A model generated the notes under the pieces. It searched no databases and had not been told where the DNA came from. It saw nothing but the letters and a program-made list of their open reading frames with translations. A DNA stretch of 64,000 bases from Natrinema halophilum (GTDB lineage: Archaea > Halobacteriota > Halobacteria > Halobacteriales > Natrialbaceae), in NCBI RefSeq assembly GCF_013402815.2, contig NZ_CP058601.1:1860001-1924000 (forward strand), in the 5' to 3' direction. The position numbers and the translations under genes are program-made. Of this stretch, positions 44,834 through 54,728 are shown piece by piece (positions within the stretch are counted from its first letter, which is position 1; each line of letters begins with the position of its first letter).

Positions 44834-45244
44834 CTACCGGGCGATCTCGTTGATCGCCTCGGTTCGGCGGCCGATCGACCAGCCGATGAGCGCGAGTCCC
44901 GCGTAGATCCCGATCGCAGGCAGCGCGTAGACCCCGACGATCCCCTCGAGGGGAATCCCGAACGCGTCGAAAGCCAGCATGAACAGCAACGAAACCAGAA
45001 GGAGCGCGATACCGACGTCCGCAAATCGCATGGTAGGAAACTCCTGGCTCTCGGGATCAGCTCTCACCCGACCGAGGGCGTAGAACACGAGCGCGTACGT
45101 CACCCAACCAGCACCGACCGTCAGTACGGTCAGTAGTACGTCGTCAGGGAGGTATCGGGGAACGAACAACAGGTGAAGCACGAGCGTCATTAGTAGCGCA
45201 CTGCCGAGCAGAACGAACAACAGCGGTCGTCGGTCACCGTTCAT
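44834..45244 (-). CDS. Four-helix haloarchaeal membrane protein
   Basis: A 136-residue hydrophobic protein (ATG at 45244, or three codons upstream). Helices at about 8-28, 35-58, 75-96 and 100-124. No motif recognised. Convergent with uspA at 44345. A 23-bp repeat array lies upstream of its start. Confidence 0.72.
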   Translation of the reverse strand: MNGDRRPLLFVLLGSALLMTLVLHLLFVPRYLPDDVLLTVLTVGAGWVTYALVFYALGRVRADPESQEFPTMRFADVGIALLLVSLLFMLAFDAFGIPLEGIVGVYALPAIGIYAGLALIGWSIGRRTEAINEIAR

Positions 45245-45311
45245 CACATACACTGACTGTCTCGCCGTCCATTACTATTGCGTCGCCGACGGCTTTCATG
45301 GCAACCGATTC

Positions 45312-45415
45312 CGAGCTATCACTACGAGCGATTTCGGGCTATCACTACGAGCGATTTCGGGCTATCACTACGAGCGATTCCGAGCTATCACTACGAGCGA
45401 TTTCGGGCTATCACA
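45312..45415. repeat. 23-bp tandem repeat, four copies plus partial
   Basis: Copies start at 45315, 45338, 45361 and 45384, with a partial from 45407; each is GCTATCACTACGAGCGATT followed by CCGA or TCGG. Two variants differ in the last bases. The array fills the promoter side of the four-helix membrane protein gene and lies close to the 3' end of the PPAT gene. Not a multiple of three. Confidence 0.92.
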
Positions 45416-45477
45416 ACTATCACAACCGAGAATACGTCCGCGTTGCACCGAAACCGCGACTGTTTCCACGCGGGCTG

Positions 45478-45945
45478 CTACTCGAGAACCCGCCCGTGTT
45501 CGTCGATTTCGCCCTCGATGATTCGGGTCGAAGAAATACGCTCGCCGTCGTCGGCGCGAACGTAGGGCGCGACGATTCCCGATAGCGGTTCCAACCCGCG
45601 CTCGCGCCGCTCGTCGTTGATCGCCTCGAGTTCCGGGGCCGTCTCCGGGGAAACGACCAGCGCGTCGATCGATGGATCGTCGGTCGCGATCCCGTGTTCG
45701 GTCTCGAGTTCCCGGATTTCGACCTCCCGGTCCCACTCGTCGACGTCGACGATGGCGTCGGCGGCGCCGTCGACGCGATCGTCGAACGAGGGAATCGGAC
45801 GGGGTTCGTGGCGCGTATCGACCGCCAGCTCGTCGCTGGTCAATGCGACGACGACGCCGTCGTCGCCGAATCGGAGCGCGTGCTCGAACAGCGCCCGGTG
45901 CCCGTCGTGAAGCGGTCCGAACGTGCCAGCGACTGCGACTCGCAT
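45478..45945 (-). CDS. coaD: Phosphopantetheine adenylyltransferase (archaeal PPAT)
   Basis: Transfers AMP from ATP to 4'-phosphopantetheine, giving dephospho-CoA. The 155-residue archaeal/eukaryal-type nucleotidyltransferase starts MRVAVAGTFGPLHDGHR, with the HxGH-type motif HDGH, and ends with the ISSTRI motif near the C-terminus. Third CoA gene of the window, with pantoate kinase and phosphopantothenate synthetase. The start at 45945 is fixed by the family N-terminus; a longer frame to 46020 is rejected. Confidence 0.93.
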   Translation of the reverse strand: MRVAVAGTFGPLHDGHRALFEHALRFGDDGVVVALTSDELAVDTRHEPRPIPSFDDRVDGAADAIVDVDEWDREVEIRELETEHGIATDDPSIDALVVSPETAPELEAINDERRERGLEPLSGIVAPYVRADDGERISSTRIIEGEIDEHGRVLE

Positions 45946-46186
45946 GGGGATACTCGAGCACGAGGAATCCCTTAACGATGGCTGTACATTGCCTCGAGGG
46001 CAAGCCTCGAATTTGCACACGAAATCGCGGTCACTGCAGCACGGATCGTTCGAGGCTGTGACCAGCGCGGGCTAAGGGAGTCGGTGAAACGATGGACTCA
46101 CCGCTTGCACTGCTGCGACCAGCGAGGATTCGCTGCCGCGAATTCGCGAGCGGGGCGTGCAGTGACGTTCAGCGACTACTATCGTT

Positions 46187-46786
46187 TCAGGTCCTGACTT
46201 CGAGAAGGTCGGCCGTGGTCGCCACCGTCGCGAACTCGTCTTCGAGGTGGGCCAGCGCGGTGCGGTGGACCGTCTCCGCGTCGAAGGTCTCGCCGTCGTA
46301 CGTCCGCTCGAACGTCGCGGTCGCGTCGGCCACCACGATCGGCTCGAAGCCGAGGTTTTCCGCCATCCGCGCACTCGTCGACACGCAGTGATCCGTCGTG
46401 AGGCCAGCGAAAACGAGCACCTCGAGACCCCGATTGCGAAGCCAGCCCTCGAGATCGGTTCCGATGAACGCGCTGTTGACCGACTTGGTCATCGTCGGCT
46501 CGCACTCGAGGGGGCTCGTCTCCGGTTTGAACGCGAAACCGGGTCCGTCACCTCGGAGCGGCGAGTCCGGTTCGGTCGAGTCGTGCCGAACGTGGACGAT
46601 TGGCCGTCCCCGTTCGCGCCAGCGCTCGAGCAGTTGCACCGCGTTCGCTTCGGCGTCCGGGTTGTTTCGCTCGCCCCACGACGAATCGTCGAACCCCTGC
46701 TGGAAATCGATCGCAACGAGGGCAGCGTCCTCGACTCGATCGAGGATCGAGACCGCGGCGTCGGCAGCGCGATCGGTGGCAGTCAT
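46187..46786 (-). CDS. Isochorismatase-family cysteine hydrolase
   Basis: A 199-residue cysteine hydrolase. The catalytic triad is visible: Asp in [10 protein letters not shown] (about 27), Lys in TKSVNSAF (about 100) and Cys in [13 protein letters not shown] (about 133). These enzymes cleave amides or vinyl ethers such as nicotinamide, ureidosuccinate or isochorismate; the substrate is unknown. Its ATG overlaps the stop of the upstream YqcI-like gene by 4 bp, implying coupling. Confidence 0.9.
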   Translation of the reverse strand: MTATDRAADAAVSILDRVEDAALVAIDFQQGFDDSSWGERNNPDAEANAVQLLERWRERGRPIVHVRHDSTEPDSPLRGDGPGFAFKPETSPLECEPTMTKSVNSAFIGTDLEGWLRNRGLEVLVFAGLTTDHCVSTSARMAENLGFEPIVVADATATFERTYDGETFDAETVHRTALAHLEDEFATVATTADLLEVRT

Positions 46787-47580
46787 GGAAGGTGGGCAGC
46801 GGGTTTCGGATGCGTCCGGGTGATCGTGATCGGACACGTCGACGGTGCTTGCGATTCGTCCTCCGAAAACATGTACTGGGGCCACTCACGGTCGCCCTCG
46901 ACGCCCCAGTCGCCGAGATCGGCGTGCGGGCAGACCCCGTCGTATTCCTCGAGTCGATTCTGTATTACGTCACGGGCGCGCTGGCCGGCCGCGGTATCGG
47001 CCGTAACCTCGAGGTCTTCGAACAACGCGCGAGGCTGGAACGTGATCTCGAGACCAACTGGGCAGTACCGGCTCTTTCGCGTCTCGTAAAACGGCGCCCG
47101 ACAGGTCGGGAACATCGGTTCGCCACCGAGACAGAACTCCCAGTGTGGATCGTCTGGATCGGTGGGGATGTCTTCGGGCCACGGCTCGGTATCGTGGAGG
47201 TGCAGCGTCTGTAAAATGTGCCAGAGCGCGTCGTGATAGGACGCCTCCGAGAGCGGGCGCTCGGGCGGCTTGAAGAAGGTTACGAGCGAGGCCCGCTCCG
47301 AGTGCTCCCGATAGCTCTCGAGGTACTCGATGATCCGATCCCGCAGCGTCAGTAACGCATCCGCGTCGCTCATCGATGGCACTGCGGTGTACAGCGGCTC
47401 GCCCTGCTGGACCGATTCGACGCCGAAGAAACACGGGAACGGCGACCCGTTTCGCTCGCCGAGCAGGCCTGCCCGGAACGACTCCCAGTGGTCGACGACC
47501 CACGTCGGCGCGTCACCGCTGTGAACCCGCCGATCCAGCGTTTCCTGATCCATTAGTGACTGGAGACCCGGCTCGTTCAT
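46783..47580 (-). CDS. YqcI/YcgG family protein
   Basis: A 265-residue protein matching the YqcI/YcgG family, starting [20 protein letters not shown]. Characteristic regions include [88 protein letters not shown] and [19 protein letters not shown]. Function unknown; sometimes found near stress or peroxide-related genes. Cotranscribed with the isochorismatase-like gene. Confidence 0.85.
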   Translation of the reverse strand: MNEPGLQSLMDQETLDRRVHSGDAPTWVVDHWESFRAGLLGERNGSPFPCFFGVESVQQGEPLYTAVPSMSDADALLTLRDRIIEYLESYREHSERASLVTFFKPPERPLSEASYHDALWHILQTLHLHDTEPWPEDIPTDPDDPHWEFCLGGEPMFPTCRAPFYETRKSRYCPVGLEITFQPRALFEDLEVTADTAAGQRARDVIQNRLEEYDGVCPHADLGDWGVEGDREWPQYMFSEDESQAPSTCPITITRTHPKPAAHLP

Positions 47581-47716
47581 GCCTCTGGTTGCTTCTTTGC
47601 GCTCGCGAAAATGTAGTTTGCGTTCCGCGCGAGACACATTCAACGCGAGAATCCGCACTCGTGTCCGCCAACCGGCTTCGGCGTCACGGTCGCGACCGGC
47701 TGCCATCGGTCTGTAC

Positions 47717-48184
47717 TCAGCCGATTTGGATTGGTTCGATGTCGTCGCCCCGAGTTACGGTCCCACCCTCGAGGATGCGGGCTCGAAGCCCGCCGCGATG
47801 GACGAGCGCTTCGCGGAGACCCTGTTTCTCGAGGTGTCTCTCGAGGTACGAACACGGCTCGCACAGTTCCGTTCCCTCACAGACGACCTCGCCGATCCGA
47901 AACTGACGGTCGATCAGGTGGTTGAGCGCGATTCCCTCCGTCGTCAGGTTCCGCCGATGAACGCCGGATTCGAGGTCGATATTGTAATCGCGCTCGACCG
48001 CGGTCAGCGTTTCGGTCTCGATGAGCGTGAGATCGCTTCCGTCCCGCTCGGCGAATGTCCCGTCGGCGCTGAAGTATCGATCGCCCTCGAGCCCCTGGTC
48101 TGCCACCGCAGTCACGCTGTCGACCTGCCGTACCGACTCCCCTTGTTCGGGCGCGAGATGGATCGATCGGACTCGGCCAGTCAT
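47717..48184 (-). CDS. MOSC-domain protein
   Basis: A 155-residue MOSC (molybdenum cofactor sulfurase C-terminal) domain protein, presumed to bind sulfur or the cofactor through a Cys. Family sequence ADQGLEGDRYF near the N-terminus and GVHRRNLTTEGIALNHLID are present, and the conserved Cys lies in CEGTELCEPCSYLE. Free-standing, with no Moco genes nearby. Confidence 0.85.
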   Translation of the reverse strand: MTGRVRSIHLAPEQGESVRQVDSVTAVADQGLEGDRYFSADGTFAERDGSDLTLIETETLTAVERDYNIDLESGVHRRNLTTEGIALNHLIDRQFRIGEVVCEGTELCEPCSYLERHLEKQGLREALVHRGGLRARILEGGTVTRGDDIEPIQIG

Positions 48185-48374
48185 AGCTCTGTCAGGGGCC
48201 TCCTCCGTGATAGGTCTCTCGATGCAAGAGTCGGTCGGAGAGGCGGCTGCCGTCGATTTCGATACTCACTCTTTCTTTCGTCGAACTCGCTGGCTACACT
48301 CGAAAATCACGCTGTGGGTCGATTGAGACGAAACTCGCTCTGGGACGCATCGGGGCGTCGCTTGGTCGTGCCCG

Positions 48375-49115
48375 TTACACCCGCTCGGGTAACCAGCCGC
48401 CGTCGACTTCGATATTTTCGCCGCTAACGTACTCGCTGGCCGGGTCGAGAAAGAAATACAGCGGCTGAATCAGATCGTCGAAGTTTGCCGGTCGGCCGCG
48501 GGGCAGTTCGTCGGGGAATTCGTCGGAGTTTTCCACGACGTACGGCGAGATGGCGTTGACCGTGATATCGTCGTCTTGCGTGTCCGCGGCGAGCATGCGC
48601 GTAAACATCAACACGCCCTTCTTCGCGACGAAGTAGGGGAAGTTCTTCGGACTCACGAGTCCCGTCTCGCTCGAGGCGTAGCCGACGTTGACGATACGAC
48701 CGTACTCGCTCTCTCGCATCGAGGGAAGCGCTCGCTTCGAACAGAGGTAGGTCCCGTTGAGGTTCGTCTCGAGAACCCGGTTCCAGGTTTCGAACTCGAG
48801 GGCAGACCAATGCGACGGCGCGAAATCGCCGACGTTGTTCACCAACACGTCGACCTCGCCGAGTTCAGATTCGACGGCCGCAAAGAGTCCGTGAACGCTA
48901 TCTGGATCAGTCACGTCGGCCTGTACCGTCATCGCTTCGGATGCTCCGCGTTTGCGGGCCGCCGCGGCGACATCGCGGGCGGCATCGGCGCTCGTGTGAT
49001 AGTGAACAGCCGTCCGCGCGCCACAGTCGGCCGTCGCCAGCAGGAGTTCGCGGCCGACGCCTCTCGCGCTGCCCGTGACGAGCACGGTCCGATCCGAGAG
49101 ATTCGGTCCATCCAT
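48375..49115 (-). CDS. Short-chain dehydrogenase/reductase
   Basis: A 246-residue SDR with the glycine-rich GSARGVG motif (NAD(P) binding), NNVG strand signature, catalytic Tyr/Lys in YFVAKKG (YxxxK) and catalytic Ser in VGYASSETG. It is FabG-like in length and architecture; the substrate is unknown. The C-terminal VSGENIEVDGGW is characteristic. Start at the second Met (MDGPNLSDR). Confidence 0.9.
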   Translation of the reverse strand: MDGPNLSDRTVLVTGSARGVGRELLLATADCGARTAVHYHTSADAARDVAAAARKRGASEAMTVQADVTDPDSVHGLFAAVESELGEVDVLVNNVGDFAPSHWSALEFETWNRVLETNLNGTYLCSKRALPSMRESEYGRIVNVGYASSETGLVSPKNFPYFVAKKGVLMFTRMLAADTQDDDITVNAISPYVVENSDEFPDELPRGRPANFDDLIQPLYFFLDPASEYVSGENIEVDGGWLPERV

Positions 49116-49219
49116 GCGTCTCACCAGGTCGACTGTGTGGAAAAAATATCCGAAACTCGAACGCTGTTGTCTGTTTCGAGAAGAGGGATTTACATCAGTT
49201 CGAGTCAGTAGTTGGTACT

Positions 49220-49684
49220 ATGACGTTAGAAACCGTCCTCCTCGCCGTCGGACCCACTGACGCAGATCGAATCGGTCAACTGGCCGACGCAGTTCTCGAG
49301 GTCGCGATGCCCGCCGACGCCACCGTTGTCCTGGCACACGTCTTCACCAGCGACGAGTACGACGAAGTGCTCGATCGCCTCGAGTTCGACCGAACCGTCG
49401 ACGAAATCGAGCCTGATGCGGTCGCCGCCCGCCACTCGACGATTCACGATCTCGAGGACGTCTTCGACGAACACGGCGTCGACTACAGTGTTCGGGGAGC
49501 CGTTGGAGATCACGGATCGACGATCGTCGACCTGGCGACGAGTACCGACGCCGACCGGGTCGTCGTCGGCGGACGGCGGCGCTCGCCGACGGGGAAGGCC
49601 GTCTTCGGCTCGACGGCGCAAGAAGTGTTGCTGTCAGCGCCCTGTCCCGTTACGTTCGTTCGAAGCGACGATCACGCTGGGTGA
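49220..49684 (+). CDS. Universal stress protein, paralogue A
   Basis: A 154-residue Usp-fold protein: MTLETVLLAVGPTDADRIGQL, then VLAHVFTSDEYDEVLDRLEF and VVVGGRRRSPTGKAVFGSTAQEVLL. It is close to the next gene's product, so these two form a haloarchaeal subgroup with GGRRRSPxxKAVxGS in the nucleotide loop. Confidence 0.88.
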   Translation: MTLETVLLAVGPTDADRIGQLADAVLEVAMPADATVVLAHVFTSDEYDEVLDRLEFDRTVDEIEPDAVAARHSTIHDLEDVFDEHGVDYSVRGAVGDHGSTIVDLATSTDADRVVVGGRRRSPTGKAVFGSTAQEVLLSAPCPVTFVRSDDHAG

Positions 49685-50000
49685 TCGTGCCTCGATCTGT
49701 ACCGATAGGTCGTGGCTTCAGGTGAATATCGTCGCTACCCGTCGGTGCGTTTGTCCGACGTAGAACAATCTCGGACCGGCCGCATCACCCCCGGCGGATA
49801 GCGGGTCACCGTCTATCTTACTTCGGCGAGAGAATCCGGCCGTTTCCGGCGAGGAGGATGTCACCCGTGTACCGCCGCTCACTGCTTTGTGTTCACTTGC
49901 AACTGAGTTCGGTCACTACCGCGGATAGCTCGAAACGGTAGCTGGGGAACAATTGCAACGACGAGAATCCTTAAGCGGATAGTCCGTCCACTGTTTCCGT
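49685..50000. other. Intergenic region with IS-end-like scar
   Basis: About 316 bp between the two Usp paralogues. The segment CCGTTTCCGGCGAGGAGGATGTCAC-like, at 49840-49864, matches 22 of 25 bases of the end of the tnpB remnant at 55268-55292. It may be the scar of another such element. No gene. Confidence 0.5.
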
Positions 50001-50465
50001 ATGGCAATCAATACGGTTTTACTTGCGGTCGGGCCGATGGACGCGGTACGTGCGCCGGAACTCGCCGACACGGTGCTCGAGATTGCAGACCCCCTCGGTG
50101 CGAAAGTCGTGATCGGCCACGCTTTCACGGAAGACGAATACGAGGACGTTCACGACGACCTCGGCTTCGATGCTCGGGCTAAAGACGTCGATCCGGACGA
50201 AGTCGCCGCTCAACGCGCACCGGTCCCCGAACTCGCCGATCGGTTCGAAGAAGCGGGCGTCGAGTACGAGATCAAAGGGGCGCTCGGCGAAGTCGGAGCC
50301 AAAGTCGTAGATATGGCAATCGAGGTGGATGCGGATCGAATGGTCGTCGGCGGCCGTCGGCGCTCCCCAGCAGAAAAAGCCGTCCTCGGCTCGGTCTCGC
50401 AGGAAATCATCCTGCAGGCCCCGTGTCCGGTGACATACTTCCGAGATCTCGACGTGATGGAGTAA
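50001..50465 (+). CDS. Universal stress protein, paralogue B
   Basis: A 154-residue Usp protein (MAINTVLLAVGPMDAVRAPEL ... VVGGRRRSPAEKAVLGSVSQEIIL), clearly a duplicate of the gene at 49220. Presumably dimeric. TATA-like DNA near 49970. Confidence 0.88.
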   Translation: MAINTVLLAVGPMDAVRAPELADTVLEIADPLGAKVVIGHAFTEDEYEDVHDDLGFDARAKDVDPDEVAAQRAPVPELADRFEEAGVEYEIKGALGEVGAKVVDMAIEVDADRMVVGGRRRSPAEKAVLGSVSQEIILQAPCPVTYFRDLDVME

Positions 50466-50773
50466 CAACTCGGATCGACGTCAGTTCCGATTTCCATAGT
50501 CGCGTCGAACGTCATCGCATACCCCGCTCGCGAATTCACGGCCAGCGAGTACTCGCTGGCCGCAGCAATGCGAGCGGTGGGTGAGTCGCTTCGACGACTA
50601 TAGCTTCCGGGATGTGATTTCGAAACGGTTCATCAGCAAAGCGGGTCCGGTTTCGCAACTGTCGGCGTTCGTCGGCACTGCTTCTACCGGAACCGTAACG
50701 GATAGAAATCGCTACTCATTGTCGAGTATAATCTGGGTAGTTAAGTACGCCCGCGGTCGTCACCTAGGATAAC
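50466..50773. other. Intergenic region upstream of ROK kinase
   Basis: About 308 bp with no convincing gene. The GTAGTTAAGTACG stretch at 50736-50748 could be the TATA region of the downstream kinase. Confidence 0.4.
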
Positions 50774-51751
50774 ATGGTCTACTATGCGGGCGTCGATCTC
50801 GGCGCGACCAACGTCCGGGCCATCGTCGCCGAGGCCGACGGGACGACGATCGGATCGAGTCGCCGATCCACGCCGCGCGGGCCGACTGGTATCGACGTGA
50901 CAGAAGGAGTACTCCGAACGCTTCGTGAGGCATGCGGTGAAGCCAGAGTCAATCCCGAGCGGATCGCCGCCGCGGGGATCGGTTCGATCGGCCCGTTCGA
51001 CCTCGCAGAAGGTGCGGTGATCGATCCCGCGAACCTTCCCGATTCGATCGATCGTATCCCCCTGACGGGCCCGGTCGCGAAGTTGATCGACAGCGACGAG
51101 GTTCACCTCCACAACGACACCACAGCAGGCGTCATCGGCGAGCGGTTTCACGCCGCGAGCAACCCCGACGACATGGTCTACATTACCGTCTCCTCCGGAA
51201 TCGGCGCCGGCATCTGTTGCGACGGCGAGATCATGGGGGGCTGGGACGGCAACGCGGGCGAGATCGGCCACTCCGTCGTCGATCCGTGCGGTCGGCTAAC
51301 CTGTGGCTGCGGCCGCGACGGCCACTGGGAGGCGTACTGTTCCGGCAACGCCATTCCCGATTACGCTCGATTGCTCGCCGAAGACGATCCGTCGATCGAG
51401 ACGGCCCTCCCGCTCGAGGGGCCGGATTTCACGGCGAAAGACGTTTTCGACCTCGCGGGCGAGGACGAACTGGCCGACTACGTCATCGACCAGCTCGCCC
51501 ACTGGAACGCGATCGGCGTTACCAACGTGGTCCACTCGTTCGCGCCGATCGTCGTCTCGTTCGGCGGCGCGGTCGCGTTGTACAACGAGGAACTCGTCGT
51601 CGATCCGATCCGCGATCGCGTCGCGGAGATGGTGATGACCAACGTTCCGGAGATTCGCGTCACCGATCTCGGCGACGACGTCGTCGTCGAAGGGGCACTC
51701 GCCAGCGCCATGACCGGTGGGACGGGCGACCGGCGGCGACTGCGCGGGTGA
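50774..51751 (+). CDS. ROK-family sugar kinase (glucokinase-like)
   Basis: A 325-residue sugar kinase. The N-terminal phosphate loop is GVDLGATNVRA, followed by LHNDTTAGVIGE (catalytic Asp nearby). The ROK zinc motif is CGCGRDGHWEAYCSG (about 175-190), with GEIGHSVVD before it. Haloarchaeal relatives act as ATP-dependent glucokinase or N-acetyl-hexosamine kinase. Monocistronic. Confidence 0.9.
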   Translation: MVYYAGVDLGATNVRAIVAEADGTTIGSSRRSTPRGPTGIDVTEGVLRTLREACGEARVNPERIAAAGIGSIGPFDLAEGAVIDPANLPDSIDRIPLTGPVAKLIDSDEVHLHNDTTAGVIGERFHAASNPDDMVYITVSSGIGAGICCDGEIMGGWDGNAGEIGHSVVDPCGRLTCGCGRDGHWEAYCSGNAIPDYARLLAEDDPSIETALPLEGPDFTAKDVFDLAGEDELADYVIDQLAHWNAIGVTNVVHSFAPIVVSFGGAVALYNEELVVDPIRDRVAEMVMTNVPEIRVTDLGDDVVVEGALASAMTGGTGDRRRLRG

Positions 51752-52046
51752 GTCAGGGCATTTGGGATCCAGTTGCCATCCATATTTCTCCCATCGATGA
51801 TTGAAGCGAAATGGACGCTCGTGACCGGTCCATGATGTCGATTCCCGTCCCGGCTACAGGGACTGGATAGTCTCTCCGTTCCCTGTATCTATACGAAGGT
51901 CACTCGAACAGGAGGACACATGGAAGCGTATCAGGAGCCGCGGCTCGTAACATCGTGTCGGATACACCTGATTCTCCCTGTATGAATGTTGGATTCGTTA
52001 TGTGAGCACGTTCGGTCGAGGTTCGAAATTGCCCTGTATTGCGCTC

Positions 52047-52740
52047 TCAATCGATGACCTTTCCGAGCAATCTATGTGCGTTGCTGGCGGTCCCATCCTT
52101 TTCGGTCTCGGTTTCGAGGAGGAATTCGATTCGTCCACAGTTTCCGTTCGCTACGCTGTCTACTGGGAAGAGTTCGTGACTTGCTTCGGTGTCGCGTGAA
52201 CGAACGAGATCCCGTTCGATCAATTCGTTGGAAACGTACCGTGACATCCCCAGACGTGAGAGGCCGATTCCCGTCCGACCGTGACTCCATCCATCGGCAA
52301 ACTCCGAGTTGGTCCACGGGCGGAGGTCTGGCCAGTTCGACGCTGTTTCGGAGAACACGTGCGCTTCGTATTCGAGTGCCTCCGTCGCCGCATCCAGATA
52401 TCTATCGTCACCAGTCGTGTTGTACAACCGGACGAGCGAATACGCGATTCCACTGATACCATGGAGGAAGCCAGCCAACGGAGGACAGTCTTTGAGAGTG
52501 GTCCACACGCGGTATCCAGATTCTGATTCTGTTCGATTCTTGAGCAAGTAATCGCCCCGCTCGCTCGCGAAGGCAACGAGATCTTCCGATCCGTATCGTT
52601 CATTGAGTGCGAGGAGTCCGAGAATAGTCCCGGCTGACCCGCCCTCCACGTCGTACGTACGATCAGTGACGAACTCCTCGTCTCGGAGCAAGTCGGCAGC
52701 GTGGAGGCTCGATCGAAGTAGTTGTTCGTCATCGAGTAAG
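52047..52740 (-). pseudogene. Decayed C-terminal fragment of a LanM-type lanthipeptide synthetase
   Basis: About 230 codons without a proper start (an in-frame TAG lies near 52755). The LanC-like cyclase landmarks are visible: GGSAGTILGLLAL, GFLHGISGIAYSLVRLY, GWSHGRTGIGLSRLGM and NGNCGRIEFLLE. Intact LanM proteins have WCHG and CCGNxGR zinc ligands; here they read WSHG and ANGNCGR, so all expected zinc Cys positions are lost. The N-terminal dehydratase part is absent. A relic of a lanthipeptide locus. Confidence 0.75.
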
Positions 52741-52774
52741 CACGTCTATATGTCTGTATCTCGCTGCTGTAACT

Positions 52775-54235
52775 ATGGAGCGGAGAGCGTTCCTTCGGGC
52801 GAGTCGTGCTGTCGGTCTCGTGCCCCTTTCGGGTTCGGTCGTAGCCTCTCGTTCGGCTACCGCGATCACGGGACAGGGAACCTACGAACCACTGGGCTAT
52901 CTCCCTATCACCGGTGCTGCCGAGGCCGTCGCCGGCGACGACGGCGAGACGGCGTACGTCGCCGCGACCACCGGCTTCGTCACCGTCGACGTCAGCGATC
53001 CGGCCGACCCAACGCTTCTCGCCGAGGAACGCGACCTCGAGATTGGTGAATCGTCGCTGACGCAGATCCTCGACGTGACAGTCGACGGTAATCGGCTGGT
53101 CGCTGCGGGGCCGGCCAATCCGGGCTTTGGAGTCATGGGATTTCGTCTGTACGACGTAAGCGATCCCTCGGAGCCGATCCCGGTTGCCGACTTCGAGACG
53201 GACTACCACATACACAACTGCTATCTCGAGGGTGACCGGCTGTACGTCGTCGCGAACACACAGGAGGCCAACCCGCTCGTGATTTTCGACGTCGGCGGGG
53301 ACGAAATCGCACAGCTCGGCTACTGGTCGCTGCTCGAACACGAACCTGGCTGGGGCGATATCGGTATGCTCGCGCGCTACCTCCACGACGTCTACGTCCA
53401 GGACGGAATCGCGTATCTCCCCCACTGGAACGCCGGCACGTACCTGATCGACGTCACCGACCCGACCGACCCCGCGTACCTCACCCACGTCGCCGAGACC
53501 ACGCTCGAGGAGCAACGAGCGCTCGCTGACTCGGAGGCGACGGTCTACGGATTACCGGGGAACGATCACTACGCCGCGGTGGACGAGACTGGCGATCTCA
53601 TGGCGGTCGGTCGGGAAGCCTGGGCGACCGGCGGAGACGATCCCGACCGGCCGGGCGGGATCGACCTCTACGATGTAAGTGATCCAGCCGACCCCGTTCG
53701 CCGGGGCCGAATCGAAGCACCGCGGACGACTGATGAATCCTATCGCGGTGGACTGTGGACGACGGCGCACAATTTCGAGTTTCGCGACGGCAGACTCTAC
53801 TCCTCGTGGTACCGTGCCGGCGTAAAAATCCACGACGTTGCCGACCCGGCTGCCCCCGACCGTCTCGCCTGGTGGCGCGACCCTGCCGAGACGGGTTTCT
53901 GGACGGCCACCGTTCTCGAGCCAGGAGAGACCTTCATCGCGTCCAGTACGGAAGCGATTCCCAACACGTCACTCGACGGGGCGCTTTACACCTTTCCGAT
54001 CGAAGCCGGTCAACAGGCCGATCCGCCGTCGTTGCGGGAGCCCACGGGTTGGCGAGACGGTGACAACGAGACGACCGAACCGAACGAGACCAGTGAGGAG
54101 TCCGCGAACGAAACCAGCGGCCGAAACGGCGAGGGAAACGACTCGATTTCAGGATTCACCGGCGTTGCGGGGATCACAAGCGGTGCAGTCGCACTCGAGT
54201 GGCTTCGCCGGCGACGCGAAAACGTTCAGGATTAA
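52775..54235 (+). CDS. Tat-exported LVIVD-repeat surface protein
   Basis: A 486-residue secreted beta-propeller-like protein. The N-terminus MERRAFLRASRAVGLVPLSG carries a Tat motif (RRAFLRA). LVIVD-type repeats follow, recognisable by YVAATTGFVTVDVSDPADPTLL, FRLYDVSDPSEPIPVA, YLIDVTDPTDPAYLT, DLYDVSDPADPVRR and KIHDVADPAAPDRL, spaced about 45-90 residues. A Thr/Glu/Asn-rich linker and a weak C-terminal helix (SGFTGVAGITSGAVALEWLRRRR) resemble a PGF-CTERM anchor. Probably cell-surface; ligand unknown. Confidence 0.85.
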   Translation: MERRAFLRASRAVGLVPLSGSVVASRSATAITGQGTYEPLGYLPITGAAEAVAGDDGETAYVAATTGFVTVDVSDPADPTLLAEERDLEIGESSLTQILDVTVDGNRLVAAGPANPGFGVMGFRLYDVSDPSEPIPVADFETDYHIHNCYLEGDRLYVVANTQEANPLVIFDVGGDEIAQLGYWSLLEHEPGWGDIGMLARYLHDVYVQDGIAYLPHWNAGTYLIDVTDPTDPAYLTHVAETTLEEQRALADSEATVYGLPGNDHYAAVDETGDLMAVGREAWATGGDDPDRPGGIDLYDVSDPADPVRRGRIEAPRTTDESYRGGLWTTAHNFEFRDGRLYSSWYRAGVKIHDVADPAAPDRLAWWRDPAETGFWTATVLEPGETFIASSTEAIPNTSLDGALYTFPIEAGQQADPPSLREPTGWRDGDNETTEPNETSEESANETSGRNGEGNDSISGFTGVAGITSGAVALEWLRRRRENVQD

Positions 54236-54295
54236 TTCGTCGGTTTTCGGGCGCGCAACCGAACTTATTCACCGTTCGAGTGCCTAGCATGGCAC

Positions 54296-54661
54296 ATGAC
54301 TGATTCCGATGACGATCCGTCGCTGCAGAAGCGCGTCGAGGGATGGCTGTCGCGCGAGATGCCGATCATCCAGATGCACGGCGGAACCAGCGCGGTGCGA
54401 GCGGCAGATTCCGAGACCGGAGAGGTCGTCATCGAACTCGGCGGCGGTTGCAAGGGCTGTTCGGTCAGCGACATCACGACGGACAACATCGAGGCCGAAC
54501 TCATCACCTGGCCGGAAATCGAGGAGGTAACGGTTCGAGTACCCGACGCGCGCGACAGCCTCGGCGGCCCCGACCAGCCTGAATCGATCATGGGCGTCGA
54601 CCGAACCGAAGGCGGCCGCGGTGACTGGGGATCGTCGAACCCGGGAAAGGACCACCTTTAA
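54296..54661 (+). CDS. NifU C-terminal-domain protein
   Basis: A 121-residue NifU-like domain that would bind an Fe-S cluster through CKGC (residues about 53-56: GGGCKGCSVS). The core VVIELGGGCKGCSVSDITTDNIEAEL matches the family. Likely an Fe-S carrier; no other isc/suf genes are nearby. Confidence 0.9.
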   Translation: MTDSDDDPSLQKRVEGWLSREMPIIQMHGGTSAVRAADSETGEVVIELGGGCKGCSVSDITTDNIEAELITWPEIEEVTVRVPDARDSLGGPDQPESIMGVDRTEGGRGDWGSSNPGKDHL

Positions 54662-54728
54662 ACAGCGAGGGAACCCCGGCCTTTCGGTCGGGTGGGGAAT
54701 CGTGTCACTCGACGGCACTATCTACCGC

